Source: a bacterium (GTDB lineage: Bacteria > CAYTYR01 > UBA6262). Taken from it: DNA of 36,723 bases. Shown one piece after another: positions 6,727 to 13,735 of this stretch (position 1 is the stretch's first letter; each line of letters opens with the position of its first letter). The position numbers and the translations under genes were made by a program. The stretch is from NCBI GenBank assembly GCA_028712365.1, contig JAQTQE010000017.1, forward strand, positions 1-36,723. The letters are read 5' to 3'. The notes under the pieces were generated by a model. It had not been told where the DNA came from. It saw nothing but the letters and a program-made list of their open reading frames with translations, and searched no databases.

Positions 6727-7740
6727 TTATACAACGCGATTGATATCTTTGTTGCTGATGCTCATCTGCCGCAGGAAATCTTTAATTTTTTCCACATCAG
6801 TGTTGTTTTTTACCTGTTCCACAGCCTTGAGCGCTTCGTCCCGGTCCATTTTGCCGCTGCGAACCATATTACTGAATCCGATCTCCAACTTACTGACCCC
6901 GCAGGCTTTTTCTGTTAAGTAATTAACCACAGGCACTATCGAGCAATCTGTCCTCCAGGTCGTAGCTGAATCTTTGGGCACAGACCAGCCCATTTTGTTC
7001 TGGATGACGTCAACGATCACCCTCTGGTCCCAGAGAATGTAGTCAAATAAATGTATCTCTTTCAGCCCGGCTGGGGAACAGGGCCCATATTCTTGTTTCA
7101 TTTGGTTGTAGTATTTTTTATATTTGAATAAGCTGAGGGCATTAGGCGAGAACAGTCTTTTCCATTTGGAAGGGAGATAATGCTTGTAGAGCGAGTGATA
7201 AGGCGTAGTAGATTCATCTACAGAATCACCCCAGAAGATGACTTTGATGCCTTTTTTCCTGGCAGTATTGTAGGAGGCAGATTCAAAGCCATATTTGCAG
7301 GCTTCGCAGGTTTGCTCTACTACCAGTCCGGGACCAAAAGGAGCATTCATTTTGAATTTTTCCGCAACAATGGTCTTGGTTATATGATTAGCTGACTGGA
7401 TCCGCAGCAAAGGGATGTTTAGAGTCTTGGTTATTACATTCAGGTTATTAGTAGCGACTTCTGTTTCAAAATCATTGTCATTATGAACAGCTAATGGCTT
7501 CAGGCCTAATACTTCTTTGACATAATAGAGGGCATAGGAACTGTCCCGGCCGCCGCTAACTGGTACAATGCAATTATACTCTGCTTTAGGATCAATAAAA
7601 TCCTTTATATCTGCGCGGAGCTTCTGCTCCCCTTTTGGGACATATGGTTTAAAATCACGGCAAAGCTGGCACAGTCCTTTTTCATCTAACTTAATTCCCT
7701 TGGCTGTGTCTGGCATGATGCATTTTACGCAGCGTTTCAT
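6727..7740 (-). CDS. N-acetyl-sugar amidotransferase (WbpG/WbpS-like, PP-loop)
   Basis: A 337-residue cytoplasmic enzyme of the N-acetyl sugar amidotransferase family. Two CxxC pairs (C4/C7 and C24/C27) form a probable zinc knuckle. An ATP-binding PP-loop follows, PVSGGRDSS at about 60-68. Later landmarks are ACKYGFESASYNTARKKGIKVIFWGDSVDEST and WSVPKDSATTWRTDCSIVP. Homologues adenylate the carboxylate of an N-acetylhexuronic acid sugar and amidate it, using ammonia from a glutaminase partner; that partner (HisH/WbpH-like) is not in the window. Its neighbours supply UDP-HexNAc uronic acid, which fits a HexNAc-uronamide in the exported polymer. A good GGGGA site precedes the ATG. The 234-bp upstream gap holds its own promoter and an apparent attenuator. 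Confidence 0.87.
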   Translation of the reverse strand: MKRCVKCIMPDTAKGIKLDEKGLCQLCRDFKPYVPKGEQKLRADIKDFIDPKAEYNCIVPVSGGRDSSYALYYVKEVLGLKPLAVHNDNDFETEVATNNLNVITKTLNIPLLRIQSANHITKTIVAEKFKMNAPFGPGLVVEQTCEACKYGFESASYNTARKKGIKVIFWGDSVDESTTPYHSLYKHYLPSKWKRLFSPNALSLFKYKKYYNQMKQEYGPCSPAGLKEIHLFDYILWDQRVIVDVIQNKMGWSVPKDSATTWRTDCSIVPVVNYLTEKACGVSKLEIGFSNMVRSGKMDRDEALKAVEQVKNNTDVEKIKDFLRQMSISNKDINRVV

Positions 7741-7771
7741 TTTTTCCCCTTTATCGATTTTATACGATTTA

Positions 7772-7790
7772 GTTATACCAGGTTATACCA
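7772..7790. repeat. Direct repeat GTTATACCA, 10-bp spacing
   Basis: GTTATACCA occurs twice with starts exactly 10 bp apart, one helical turn, in the leader of the amidotransferase gene. Such spacing suits tandem binding of a small regulator. A similar TTATACCAG lies at the window edge upstream of the RAYT gene. Confidence 0.5.
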
Positions 7791-7800
7791 CTGGTTTTGA

Positions 7801-7826
7801 AAATAAAAAGCTACACAAGTGTAGCT
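7801..7826 (-). terminator. Leader terminator hairpin (attenuator candidate)
   Basis: Minus strand AGCTACA-CTTG-TGTAGCT is a 7-bp stem with a tetraloop, followed directly by TTTTATTT. It lies between promoter and start of the amidotransferase gene, so it can end transcription early. Confidence 0.65.
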
Positions 7827-7833
7827 ATACACT
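7818..7833 (-). promoter_or_regulatory. Alternative (antiterminator-like) hairpin
   Basis: Minus strand AGTGTA-TAGC-TACACT is a perfect 6-bp stem with tetraloop. It shares bases 7820-7826 with the terminator stem, so the two cannot form together. Confidence 0.5.
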
Positions 7834-7937
7834 TTTGTAGCCTGTAGGATCTCTACTGAACTACATTTAAATACAGTAAATGCGAAAAGCAGTCAAAGCG
7901 AGGAACAGTTGCCAGTACATTAGTAAAAGATAGAATA

Positions 7938-7966
7938 AATATAACAGAGAAAACAGCTTTTGTCAA
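7938..7966 (-). promoter_or_regulatory. Sigma-70-type promoter for amidotransferase gene
   Basis: On the minus strand TTGACA (7961-7966) and TATATT (7938-7943) are separated by 17 bp. It lies just downstream of the dehydrogenase stop and gives a leader of about 190 nt to the amidotransferase gene. Confidence 0.75.
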
Positions 7967-7974
7967 GCCGTTCT

Positions 7975-9279
7975 TTACAATTTCACTACATTATTCCGTT
8001 GGCCAAGGGCTTTGGTGGCATTACGGGTATCAATGACCAATTTGGCTTTGGAAACCAGCCATTTGTAGTCAATGGCTTTATGCTTAGTGATGATGACAAC
8101 GGCATCTACAGACTTGACCACGCTTTCAGTCAGAGGCACAGACTTCAAAGCGATACCCTCATGTCCCAGGTTTGGGATGAATGGGTCATGATAGTTGGTT
8201 TTAGCGCCTTTTTTCAGCAGGAGTTTAATGAAATCAATGGCCGGCGACTCGCGGACATCATCAATATCATTTTTGTAAGCCACTCCCAGGACCAGGATCT
8301 TGGATTTTTTAACTGACTTGCCTTTGTCATTCAGGGCATCGTTTAGCTTGTTAATGACATATTCCGGCATGGAGCGGTTGATCTGTCCTGCCAGCTCGAT
8401 GAACCTGGCTTCATATCCTTCCAAACGCACCCGCCATGATAGGTAATGCGGGTCGAGCGGAATGCAATGACCGCCAATACCGGGGCCAGGATAAAATGGC
8501 ATAAAACCGAATGGCTTGGTAGCCGCGGCATCGATCACTTCCCAGACGTCGATACCGAGCTTGTTGCAGATGATGGCCATTTCATTGACCATACCGATAT
8601 TGATCGAACGAAAAGTATTTTCCAAGAGTTTGACTGTCTCGGCTACCCGGGTAGAGCTGACCGGTAAAACCTTATCAATGGCCTGGCTATATAAGGCCAC
8701 TGCCAGCGCAGTGCATCTGGGAGTGTAGCCGCCCACTACTTTGGTAATATTTTTGGTTTTGAACTGGGGATTGCCCGGATCAACGCGTTCCGGTGAAAAA
8801 GCCAGGTGGAAATCACGGCCGGCTTTAAGTCCCTTTTCTTCCAGCATGGGTTGCATCACTTCTTCAGTGGTGCCGGGATAAGTAGTGCTTTCCAGGATAA
8901 TGAGTTGACCTTTATGCAGGTATTTGGCTATTTCTGTGGTAGCAGACAATATATAGGAGATATCCGGATCTTTGGATTTACGCAAAGGGGTCGGAACGCA
9001 AATATTGATAGTATCGATATGTTTGAGTACGCTAAAATCAGTAGTAGCACGGAGTTTGCCGGCTTTGACCAGCTCCTTGAGTTCCTTAGTTGGTACATCC
9101 TGAATATAGGAAATACCTTTATTGATAGCATCTGTCTTGCGCTGGTCCACATCTATGCCAGTCACATCAAAGCCGACTTTGGCTAATTCCACAGCCAGGG
9201 GCAAGCCGACATAGCCGAGACCGATAATACCGCATCTGGCTTTTTTCTCAAGGATCTTTTTTAGTCTTTCATCTTGCAT
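7975..9279 (-). CDS. wbpA: UDP-N-acetylhexosamine 6-dehydrogenase (WbpA/WbpO-like)
   Basis: A 434-residue nucleotide-sugar dehydrogenase. The N-terminal Rossmann fold shows GIIGLGYVGLPLAVELA (about 17-33) and the acidic GIDVD strand end. The central region has FSPERVDPGN and the catalytic cysteine C272 in PGPGIGGHCIPLDP. The C-terminal UDP-binding domain includes ILVLGVAYKNDIDDVRESPA. The reaction is two-step NAD-dependent oxidation of the C6 hydroxyl of UDP-GlcNAc (WbpA) or UDP-GalNAc (WbpO) to the uronic acid. The adjacent epimerase makes either substrate possible, and I cannot choose between them from sequence. The gene begins 1 bp after the epimerase stop; its GGAGGG site lies in the end of that gene, so the two are tightly coupled. 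Confidence 0.9.
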   Translation of the reverse strand: MQDERLKKILEKKARCGIIGLGYVGLPLAVELAKVGFDVTGIDVDQRKTDAINKGISYIQDVPTKELKELVKAGKLRATTDFSVLKHIDTINICVPTPLRKSKDPDISYILSATTEIAKYLHKGQLIILESTTYPGTTEEVMQPMLEEKGLKAGRDFHLAFSPERVDPGNPQFKTKNITKVVGGYTPRCTALAVALYSQAIDKVLPVSSTRVAETVKLLENTFRSINIGMVNEMAIICNKLGIDVWEVIDAAATKPFGFMPFYPGPGIGGHCIPLDPHYLSWRVRLEGYEARFIELAGQINRSMPEYVINKLNDALNDKGKSVKKSKILVLGVAYKNDIDDVRESPAIDFIKLLLKKGAKTNYHDPFIPNLGHEGIALKSVPLTESVVKSVDAVVIITKHKAIDYKWLVSKAKLVIDTRNATKALGQRNNVVKL

Positions 9280-9280
9280 C

Positions 9281-10219
9281 TTATTTCCCTCCAGTAATGA
9301 ACCAGTGAATAGTGCGGCGCAGGCCTTCGTTAAAATCCACTTTCACGGTATATTTTAATATTCTTTTAGCTTTGCGGATATCAGCCAGCGAATGTTTCAC
9401 ATCTCCCGGGCGAGCCGGGCCGAATTCCAGTTCCAGGGTCATACGCAGGATCCGGGCAATTTTTTCCGCCAATTCAACGACAGTGTAACGTTTGCCGCAG
9501 GCAATATTGAATACTTCACCGGAGGCGTTGGGAGCGGTACAGGCCAGGATATTGGCTGATACTACATTCTCAATATAGGTAAAGTCACGGCTTTGCCTGC
9601 CGTCACCGTTGATATGCGGGGATTCGCCCCTGAGCATGGAGCTGATAAACTTGGGAATGACCGCGCTGTAGAAACTAGCCGGGTCCTGCTTGGGGCCAAA
9701 GACATTAAAATAGCGCAGGCAGACTGTTTCCACACCGAATATTTTAGAGAAATTGCGGCAATACAGCTCTCCGGCCAGTTTAGTCGTGGCATAGGGTGAC
9801 TGGGGATTGGAGGGCATGGTTTCTACCTTGGGTAATATCGGCGTATCGCCATAAGCAGAACTTGACGCGGCATAGACCAGGCGCTTGATCTTATGATCGC
9901 GGGCGGCGATCAGGACATTCAAGGTCCCTTCGATATTGACCTTGTTACTGGTAGCCGGATCAGCAACTGAACGGGCCACTGAAGGCAAGGCTGCCTGGTG
10001 CAGGACATAGTCCACACCTTTGACCGCCCTATTGACTGTCTTGACATCGCGGATATCGCCTTTGATGATCTCGATCTTAGAGCGAAAACCGGCAATATTG
10101 GACATCTTCCCTGTGGAAAAGTTGTCCAGAATGCGGACTTTATGCTTTTTCTTGAGCAAGGCTTCGGTGATATTGGAGCCGATAAAACCAGCCCCGCCAG
10201 TAATTAAGAACTTTGCCAT
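9281..10219 (-). CDS. NAD-dependent UDP-sugar epimerase (WbpP/GalE-like extended SDR)
   Basis: A 312-residue extended short-chain dehydrogenase/reductase. It has the TGGAGFIGS nucleotide-binding loop (7-15), DNFSTG after the second strand, S119-S121 and the catalytic YxxxK as Y143/K147 (YATTK). The ALPSVARSV and YFNVFGPKQDP segments are typical of the UDP-GlcNAc C4-epimerase WbpP group. The expected reaction is UDP-GlcNAc to UDP-GalNAc. It is the first gene of the exopolysaccharide unit; a consensus promoter lies at 10379-10406 and a palindromic repeat occupies its leader. The start has an AAGGAT site. UDP-glucose epimerase or UDP-glucuronate epimerase activity cannot be excluded. Confidence 0.87.
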   Translation of the reverse strand: MAKFLITGGAGFIGSNITEALLKKKHKVRILDNFSTGKMSNIAGFRSKIEIIKGDIRDVKTVNRAVKGVDYVLHQAALPSVARSVADPATSNKVNIEGTLNVLIAARDHKIKRLVYAASSSAYGDTPILPKVETMPSNPQSPYATTKLAGELYCRNFSKIFGVETVCLRYFNVFGPKQDPASFYSAVIPKFISSMLRGESPHINGDGRQSRDFTYIENVVSANILACTAPNASGEVFNIACGKRYTVVELAEKIARILRMTLELEFGPARPGDVKHSLADIRKAKRILKYTVKVDFNEGLRRTIHWFITGGK

Positions 10220-10241
10220 ATAAATTATCCTTTTAAATAAA

Positions 10242-10348
10242 AACTGTCAGTGGGTGTAAGTTTTGGAAGTAAGTTTGGTCTGAGGTCTGTAGTCTTATGG
10301 CTCTTACCTAAATACTTACTTCTATACCTACTTCTACAACCTTCACCA
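10242..10348. repeat. 12-bp-word palindromic repeat family, copy C
   Basis: Left arm GGGTGTAAGTTTTGGAAG and right arm TACCTACTTCTACAACC then TTCACC flank a short centre. It occupies the 5' leader between the promoter at 10379-10406 and the epimerase start. Confidence 0.82.
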
Positions 10349-10378
10349 TACTACTGCTTTTGTTGTTGCTATCTGTTA

Positions 10379-10406
10379 AATATAGCAGATATTTCTATTT
10401 TGTCAA
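10379..10406 (-). promoter_or_regulatory. Sigma-70-type promoter for the exopolysaccharide unit
   Basis: On the minus strand TTGACA (10401-10406) and TATATT (10379-10384) are separated by 16 bp. It faces the epimerase gene, with the palindromic repeat copy C in the leader. Confidence 0.75.
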
Positions 10407-10414
10407 GGGAATCA

Positions 10415-10550
10415 ACCCATTCGACGCACCTCGAACTCATGGTTCGTCCGAGGTTTGCTCAGGGTTTGACCTTCGGCTGAGCTCAGTCGAAGCCATACTG
10501 AGCGGCGCTTTTGAACCTCGCCCTGAAAGGCAAGGTTTGGCGCCATCTAA
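10415..10550. repeat. REP-like palindromic element
   Basis: The core is a 22-bp near-perfect palindrome at 10471-10492 around CTGAGCTCAG, flanked by further short inverted words (TTCGTCCGAGG, CCTCGCCCTGAAAGGC). This is the form of REP sequences mobilised by RAYTs. It lies downstream of the last PorV gene and may also act as its terminator. The rest of the 335-bp gap holds the promoter and repeat copy C. Confidence 0.7.
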
Positions 10551-10554
10551 CGTA

Positions 10555-11526
10555 TCAAAATTTCACACTGATGCCCATGCGATGGGAAACACCCAGGTCT
10601 TTTTGTCCGGCTATGGCGTCATGATAGGCAAAAGCATAATCCAGAGTATATTTCTGCCAGGTGAATCCAAGTCCCGCAGTCAGCTCTGTCTCATCTATTC
10701 CTGCCCGGATCGCCATCATCTGAGCGAGAGAATATTCAGCGCCAAAATGAACCTTAAAAGCCCGGTCTACCATCTTATTTACGTCCACGGCCAGCAAAAG
10801 ACTATCGCTAAATAGCCGGTAGCCGGCTCCCAGAGTCGCTGCAACAGGGTATTGATTCGTGTTTTCCAGCAAGGTTAGCTGGGGAGCAACAACATTCTGG
10901 ACCGCTAAGCCAACAGACCACGGATAAAAAGTGGCCAATATTCCCAGGTCCAAACCATAATCAGTGTCACTCCTGGCATCAACATTCTGGCTGACTAACT
11001 TGCCATTCATTCCAAAAGCGAGCTGCCAACTGCCATCGGGTACTTGTATTTGTTTACCATAAGATATTATCGCGGCTGATTCGGTCACACCCCCTTCTCC
11101 CAGGTCATAGTTATTCTCATCCCGTAATTGGAATCCCCTGGAAGTGAGATTAACTATAGACACGCCAATGGTGCCAAAATCGCTAACGACTGAAGACTGA
11201 AGGCTAGATGTTCTTAAAGGATGGACATAGCTGGCGAAACTAAGATCAGTACGCTCATATAAAGAGGCAAAGAGGGTGTTAATCTCTTTTTGGGTTAATA
11301 AACCGAGGCCAGCCGGATTCCAATAGGTAGCGCTGGCATCATCGGCCACTCCGACGAACGTTTTGCCCATAGCCAATGAACGAGCACCCGCGCCATAGCT
11401 GAGGAATGCACCCGGCCTCCCACCGTCTTCTTTAGCAAAACCGAGATCGAGGGCAAATAGCATGCTGGATGCTAAAAGCTGGATGCTGAAGGTTAAGAGA
11501 ATTAATAAATATCTTATCTTATTCAT
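10555..11526 (-). CDS. PorV/PorQ-family outer-membrane beta-barrel protein
   Basis: A 323-residue barrel protein with a signal peptide ending LFA. After it come PGAFLSYGAGARSLAMGKTFVGVADDASATYWNPAGLGLL, the classic PorV/UPF0164 start (written here as one stretch in three familiar parts: GAGARSLAMG, VADDASATYWNPAG, GLL). It ends MGISVKF with a terminal aromatic, as outer-membrane barrels do. The start codon overlaps the end of the four-helix-bundle gene by 8 bp, so translation is probably coupled; an AAGG site is present. Part of the signal peptide (SIQLLASSML) is encoded by an inverted CATTCAG-type repeat arm. It is the last gene of the long middle unit and is followed by a REP palindrome. 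Confidence 0.86.
   Translation of the reverse strand: MNKIRYLLILLTFSIQLLASSMLFALDLGFAKEDGGRPGAFLSYGAGARSLAMGKTFVGVADDASATYWNPAGLGLLTQKEINTLFASLYERTDLSFASYVHPLRTSSLQSSVVSDFGTIGVSIVNLTSRGFQLRDENNYDLGEGGVTESAAIISYGKQIQVPDGSWQLAFGMNGKLVSQNVDARSDTDYGLDLGILATFYPWSVGLAVQNVVAPQLTLLENTNQYPVAATLGAGYRLFSDSLLLAVDVNKMVDRAFKVHFGAEYSLAQMMAIRAGIDETELTAGLGFTWQKYTLDYAFAYHDAIAGQKDLGVSHRMGISVKF
11462..11495. repeat. CATTCAG heptamer repeat, left arm
   Basis: Reads GCTGGATGCTAAAAGCTGG then ATGCTGAAGG. It lies in the signal-peptide codons of the PorV gene and is the inverted partner of 11904-11941. Confidence 0.8.
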
Positions 11527-11887
11527 TACTATTACCTTCGTTCAATTTATTCATTAATCCACTTATCATTTTTGTAATTATTACTAACTCTGAATAAAAT
11601 TTATTATATTTTTGTTTTTCAACATATTTTTGATTTAGAGAAATTTGAAGTAAAGCAATACATTCATAAGCAGATGACCTAGCCATCCTAAGAAATTGTA
11701 CGTAATCCTTGCGGTGATATCGCCCGCTTCCTTCTGCAATATTGGCGGCAATAGAAACAGAAGCTCTCCTCAATTGATCAGTAAGTCCATATTTCTCATC
11801 TTTTGGAAAAGACTTTGTTATTTCATAAATACTTTGAATATAAAGTAGCGCTTTTTGATAAACATCCAGATTTTCAAACTTAAGCAT
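11519..11887 (-). CDS. Four-helix-bundle protein (S23/IVP family), copy 3
   Basis: A 122-residue four-helix-bundle protein. Landmarks are LKFENLDVYQKALLY, DQLRRASVSIAANIAEGSG, RYHRKDYVQFLRMARSSAYE and CIALLQISLNQKY. It is closely related to copy 1 (998-1357) along its whole length, more than to copy 2. The start has a GGGAG site. It overlaps the next PorV gene by 8 bp. Inverted arms of a CATTCAG heptamer repeat lie on both sides (11462-11495 and 11904-11941). As in copy 1, the distal arm falls inside the signal-peptide codons of the downstream PorV gene. The protein family is small and basic and is presumed to bind nucleic acid; no specific function can be assigned. Confidence 0.86.
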   Translation of the reverse strand: MLKFENLDVYQKALLYIQSIYEITKSFPKDEKYGLTDQLRRASVSIAANIAEGSGRYHRKDYVQFLRMARSSAYECIALLQISLNQKYVEKQKYNKFYSELVIITKMISGLMNKLNEGNSNE

Positions 11888-11903
11888 CTCTTTTCTCCCA
11901 TTT

Positions 11904-11941
11904 CTTAAACATTCAGCATTCAGCTTCCAGCATTTAGCAGC
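11904..11941. repeat. CATTCAG heptamer repeat, right arm
   Basis: CATTCAG is repeated with variants CTTCCAG and CATTTAG. Its reverse complement aligns to 11462-11495 with few mismatches, framing four-helix-bundle copy 3 in about 480 bp. Confidence 0.8.
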
Positions 11942-11944
11942 TTT

Positions 11945-13723
11945 TTACTCAATAACCAGGATCTTAAACTTCTTAGTGGCGTTATCCGCGTGGAGAAGGA
12001 CAATATAGCCGCCATTGGCAATCACGCGCCCGGAACCGCTACGGCCATCCCAGGGCAATTGGTTCAAGCCTCTACGGGCATACTGGGCGCCGCTGTTGAT
12101 CTCCCAGGTCTTGACCAGATTGCCCAGCAGGTCATAGACAGCGATATCCACTTCCGCGTCCTTATCCAGATAATACTGGATGGTAATGTTCTGTTGGTAA
12201 GGATTGAACGGACTGGGATAGCAGGAAAATGATTCGCTGGGGTCCATAGGCAGATCCATATAAAGGATACTGGAACCGATATTGAATGTTTCCATTTTGG
12301 AACCAGTAATAATGTTCCTGGAAGAAGTAAAAGAATTCCTGGTAGCAGGATAACTATAATTAGGCAGTTGTACCGTGAGATAATAGTCGCCGGTATTGGC
12401 TACAAAACCGTATGAGCCGTCACTCCCGGCTGTTTGCGGATTGGTATCAGTAGAAGCAAGCTCCACTCCCGGCTGGGCCAGGGCCCCATCAGACCTATAG
12501 AGAGATACCTGGGCATTGGCGAGCGGTTGATTTTTCACCGCGTCAAAAATTATTCCTATCGGGGTGGCAACATTCACAGCCAGGATACTGGAACGCGCGC
12601 CATTGGCAGTGACTATGAACCTGTTAACGCCGGGAGTCAAATAGTCTTTATAATCATCCGCGGTAAAAGAAAAATTGCCATTGGTATCAGCCGTAGTAGT
12701 CGTTATCAGCTCGTATCTATATGTGCTGTCACTGAAGACTGCTACAGAGGGTAGAATAGCTAAAACTGACAATTTTAGAAGATTTACCGAGGCACCGGGA
12801 GTGCTTTTGCCGGAGATGGTTGGCACTATACCTATAATAGTTTCACCGGTGGCCAAGGAAAGGATCTCCGGGGTTTGCCCACCGGTTAGAGACGTAGTGA
12901 CGGTAAGATCAATGGACTGGCCCTGGATAGTCTCTATGTAGGCAGTCAAAGAGTTGGCACCGGCAGCTATGGGAGTAGACACCAAAGCAAAATAATTACC
13001 AGAGCTGTCAGCCGAGGTAGTAGCCACACTAAGGCCATCTTTGTCTTTTAAAGTAACAGGATCGTGAGCGCCGGCTTTGCCGAAAATGACCGGAGTGGTA
13101 TTGACCGTAGTGCCGGAGACAGGATCGTCAATGGTCAGGGAAACAAATTTCCATTCGCCGGCATTGTTGCCGGAATCGACCGAATGATAACAATTAATGA
13201 TATTGGCAGGAGCACTGCTGTCTTTGACATCAATATAATCGACATGCTGGGCGCTATTTTTCATATTAAAACCCCAGCGAGTGCCGGTCGTCAGGGCGCG
13301 TAAAAGTATTTTATTTGCCGCGGTACCGGTTAAAGTAAGCGCACCTGTGACTGTCTGCTCTTTCCCAGATTCAAAACTGAACTGCTTACCCGCGGTTGTG
13401 CACGTGAGGTCATAAAAAGTATTAGTACCGGTGATCGTAGAAATTTCAGTGCCGGTAAAAGTGACCTTAGTTGTGAGCGGAACATAGGTCCCGGAATTGA
13501 GCCAACTGCCATTCAGGGATATGCCGGCAGATCCGGCTGAGGTATCCAATGTCGCGGTGTTGGCAATGGTCAAAGTACCGTTAATGACTATTTCTTCACC
13601 TGAGGCCAGGACTGCTGTTTCCCCCGCGTCAATGGTCACGCTGGCGGAGACAGTTGATAGTTGACTGTTGATAGTTGATAGTAAAAACAGGATCAAAATC
13701 AGTTTTGACTTATGGAGCTTCAT
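11945..13723 (-). CDS. Secreted multi-domain surface protein with FlgD-like C-terminal domain
   Basis: A 592-residue exported protein. The signal peptide (1-27, ending VSA) contains the repeat-derived STINSQLSTV. Residues about 30-195 are a Ser/Thr/Gly-rich beta region that begins with GETAVLASGEEIVINGTL, like a beta-helix or adhesin passenger start. Two Ig-like stretches follow (about 196-280 and 285-385), then a carboxypeptidase-regulatory-like beta-sandwich (about 388-490; DAVKNQPLANAQVSLYR, DGSYGFVANTGDYYLTV). The last 95 residues are a FlgD/T9SS-type tail (YPSPFNPYQQNITIQYYL, VDIAVYDLLGNLVKTW, WDGRSGSGRVIANGGYIVLL). It begins 12 bp after the S74 gene and is followed by a four-helix-bundle gene and a PorV gene. 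A structural or adhesive role at the cell surface is inferred; no enzyme motif is visible. Confidence 0.78.
   Translation of the reverse strand: MKLHKSKLILILFLLSTINSQLSTVSASVTIDAGETAVLASGEEIVINGTLTIANTATLDTSAGSAGISLNGSWLNSGTYVPLTTKVTFTGTEISTITGTNTFYDLTCTTAGKQFSFESGKEQTVTGALTLTGTAANKILLRALTTGTRWGFNMKNSAQHVDYIDVKDSSAPANIINCYHSVDSGNNAGEWKFVSLTIDDPVSGTTVNTTPVIFGKAGAHDPVTLKDKDGLSVATTSADSSGNYFALVSTPIAAGANSLTAYIETIQGQSIDLTVTTSLTGGQTPEILSLATGETIIGIVPTISGKSTPGASVNLLKLSVLAILPSVAVFSDSTYRYELITTTTADTNGNFSFTADDYKDYLTPGVNRFIVTANGARSSILAVNVATPIGIIFDAVKNQPLANAQVSLYRSDGALAQPGVELASTDTNPQTAGSDGSYGFVANTGDYYLTVQLPNYSYPATRNSFTSSRNIITGSKMETFNIGSSILYMDLPMDPSESFSCYPSPFNPYQQNITIQYYLDKDAEVDIAVYDLLGNLVKTWEINSGAQYARRGLNQLPWDGRSGSGRVIANGGYIVLLHADNATKKFKILVIE
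13652..13681. repeat. GTTGATA heptamer repeat in signal-peptide codons
   Basis: Four copies of GTTGATA or GTTGACT in tandem encode STINSQLST in the signal peptide of the 592-residue surface protein. Confidence 0.8.
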
Positions 13724-13735
13724 TCAGGACTCCGG

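Noticed and set aside
998-11887. Four-helix-bundle genes considered as Avd of a diversity-generating retroelement
   Set aside because: No reverse transcriptase and no template/variable repeat pair with adenine-directed differences is visible in the window.
998-11887. Four-helix-bundle genes considered as genuine 23S rRNA intervening sequences
   Set aside because: There is no rRNA sequence around any of them; the flanks are exopolysaccharide and surface-protein genes.
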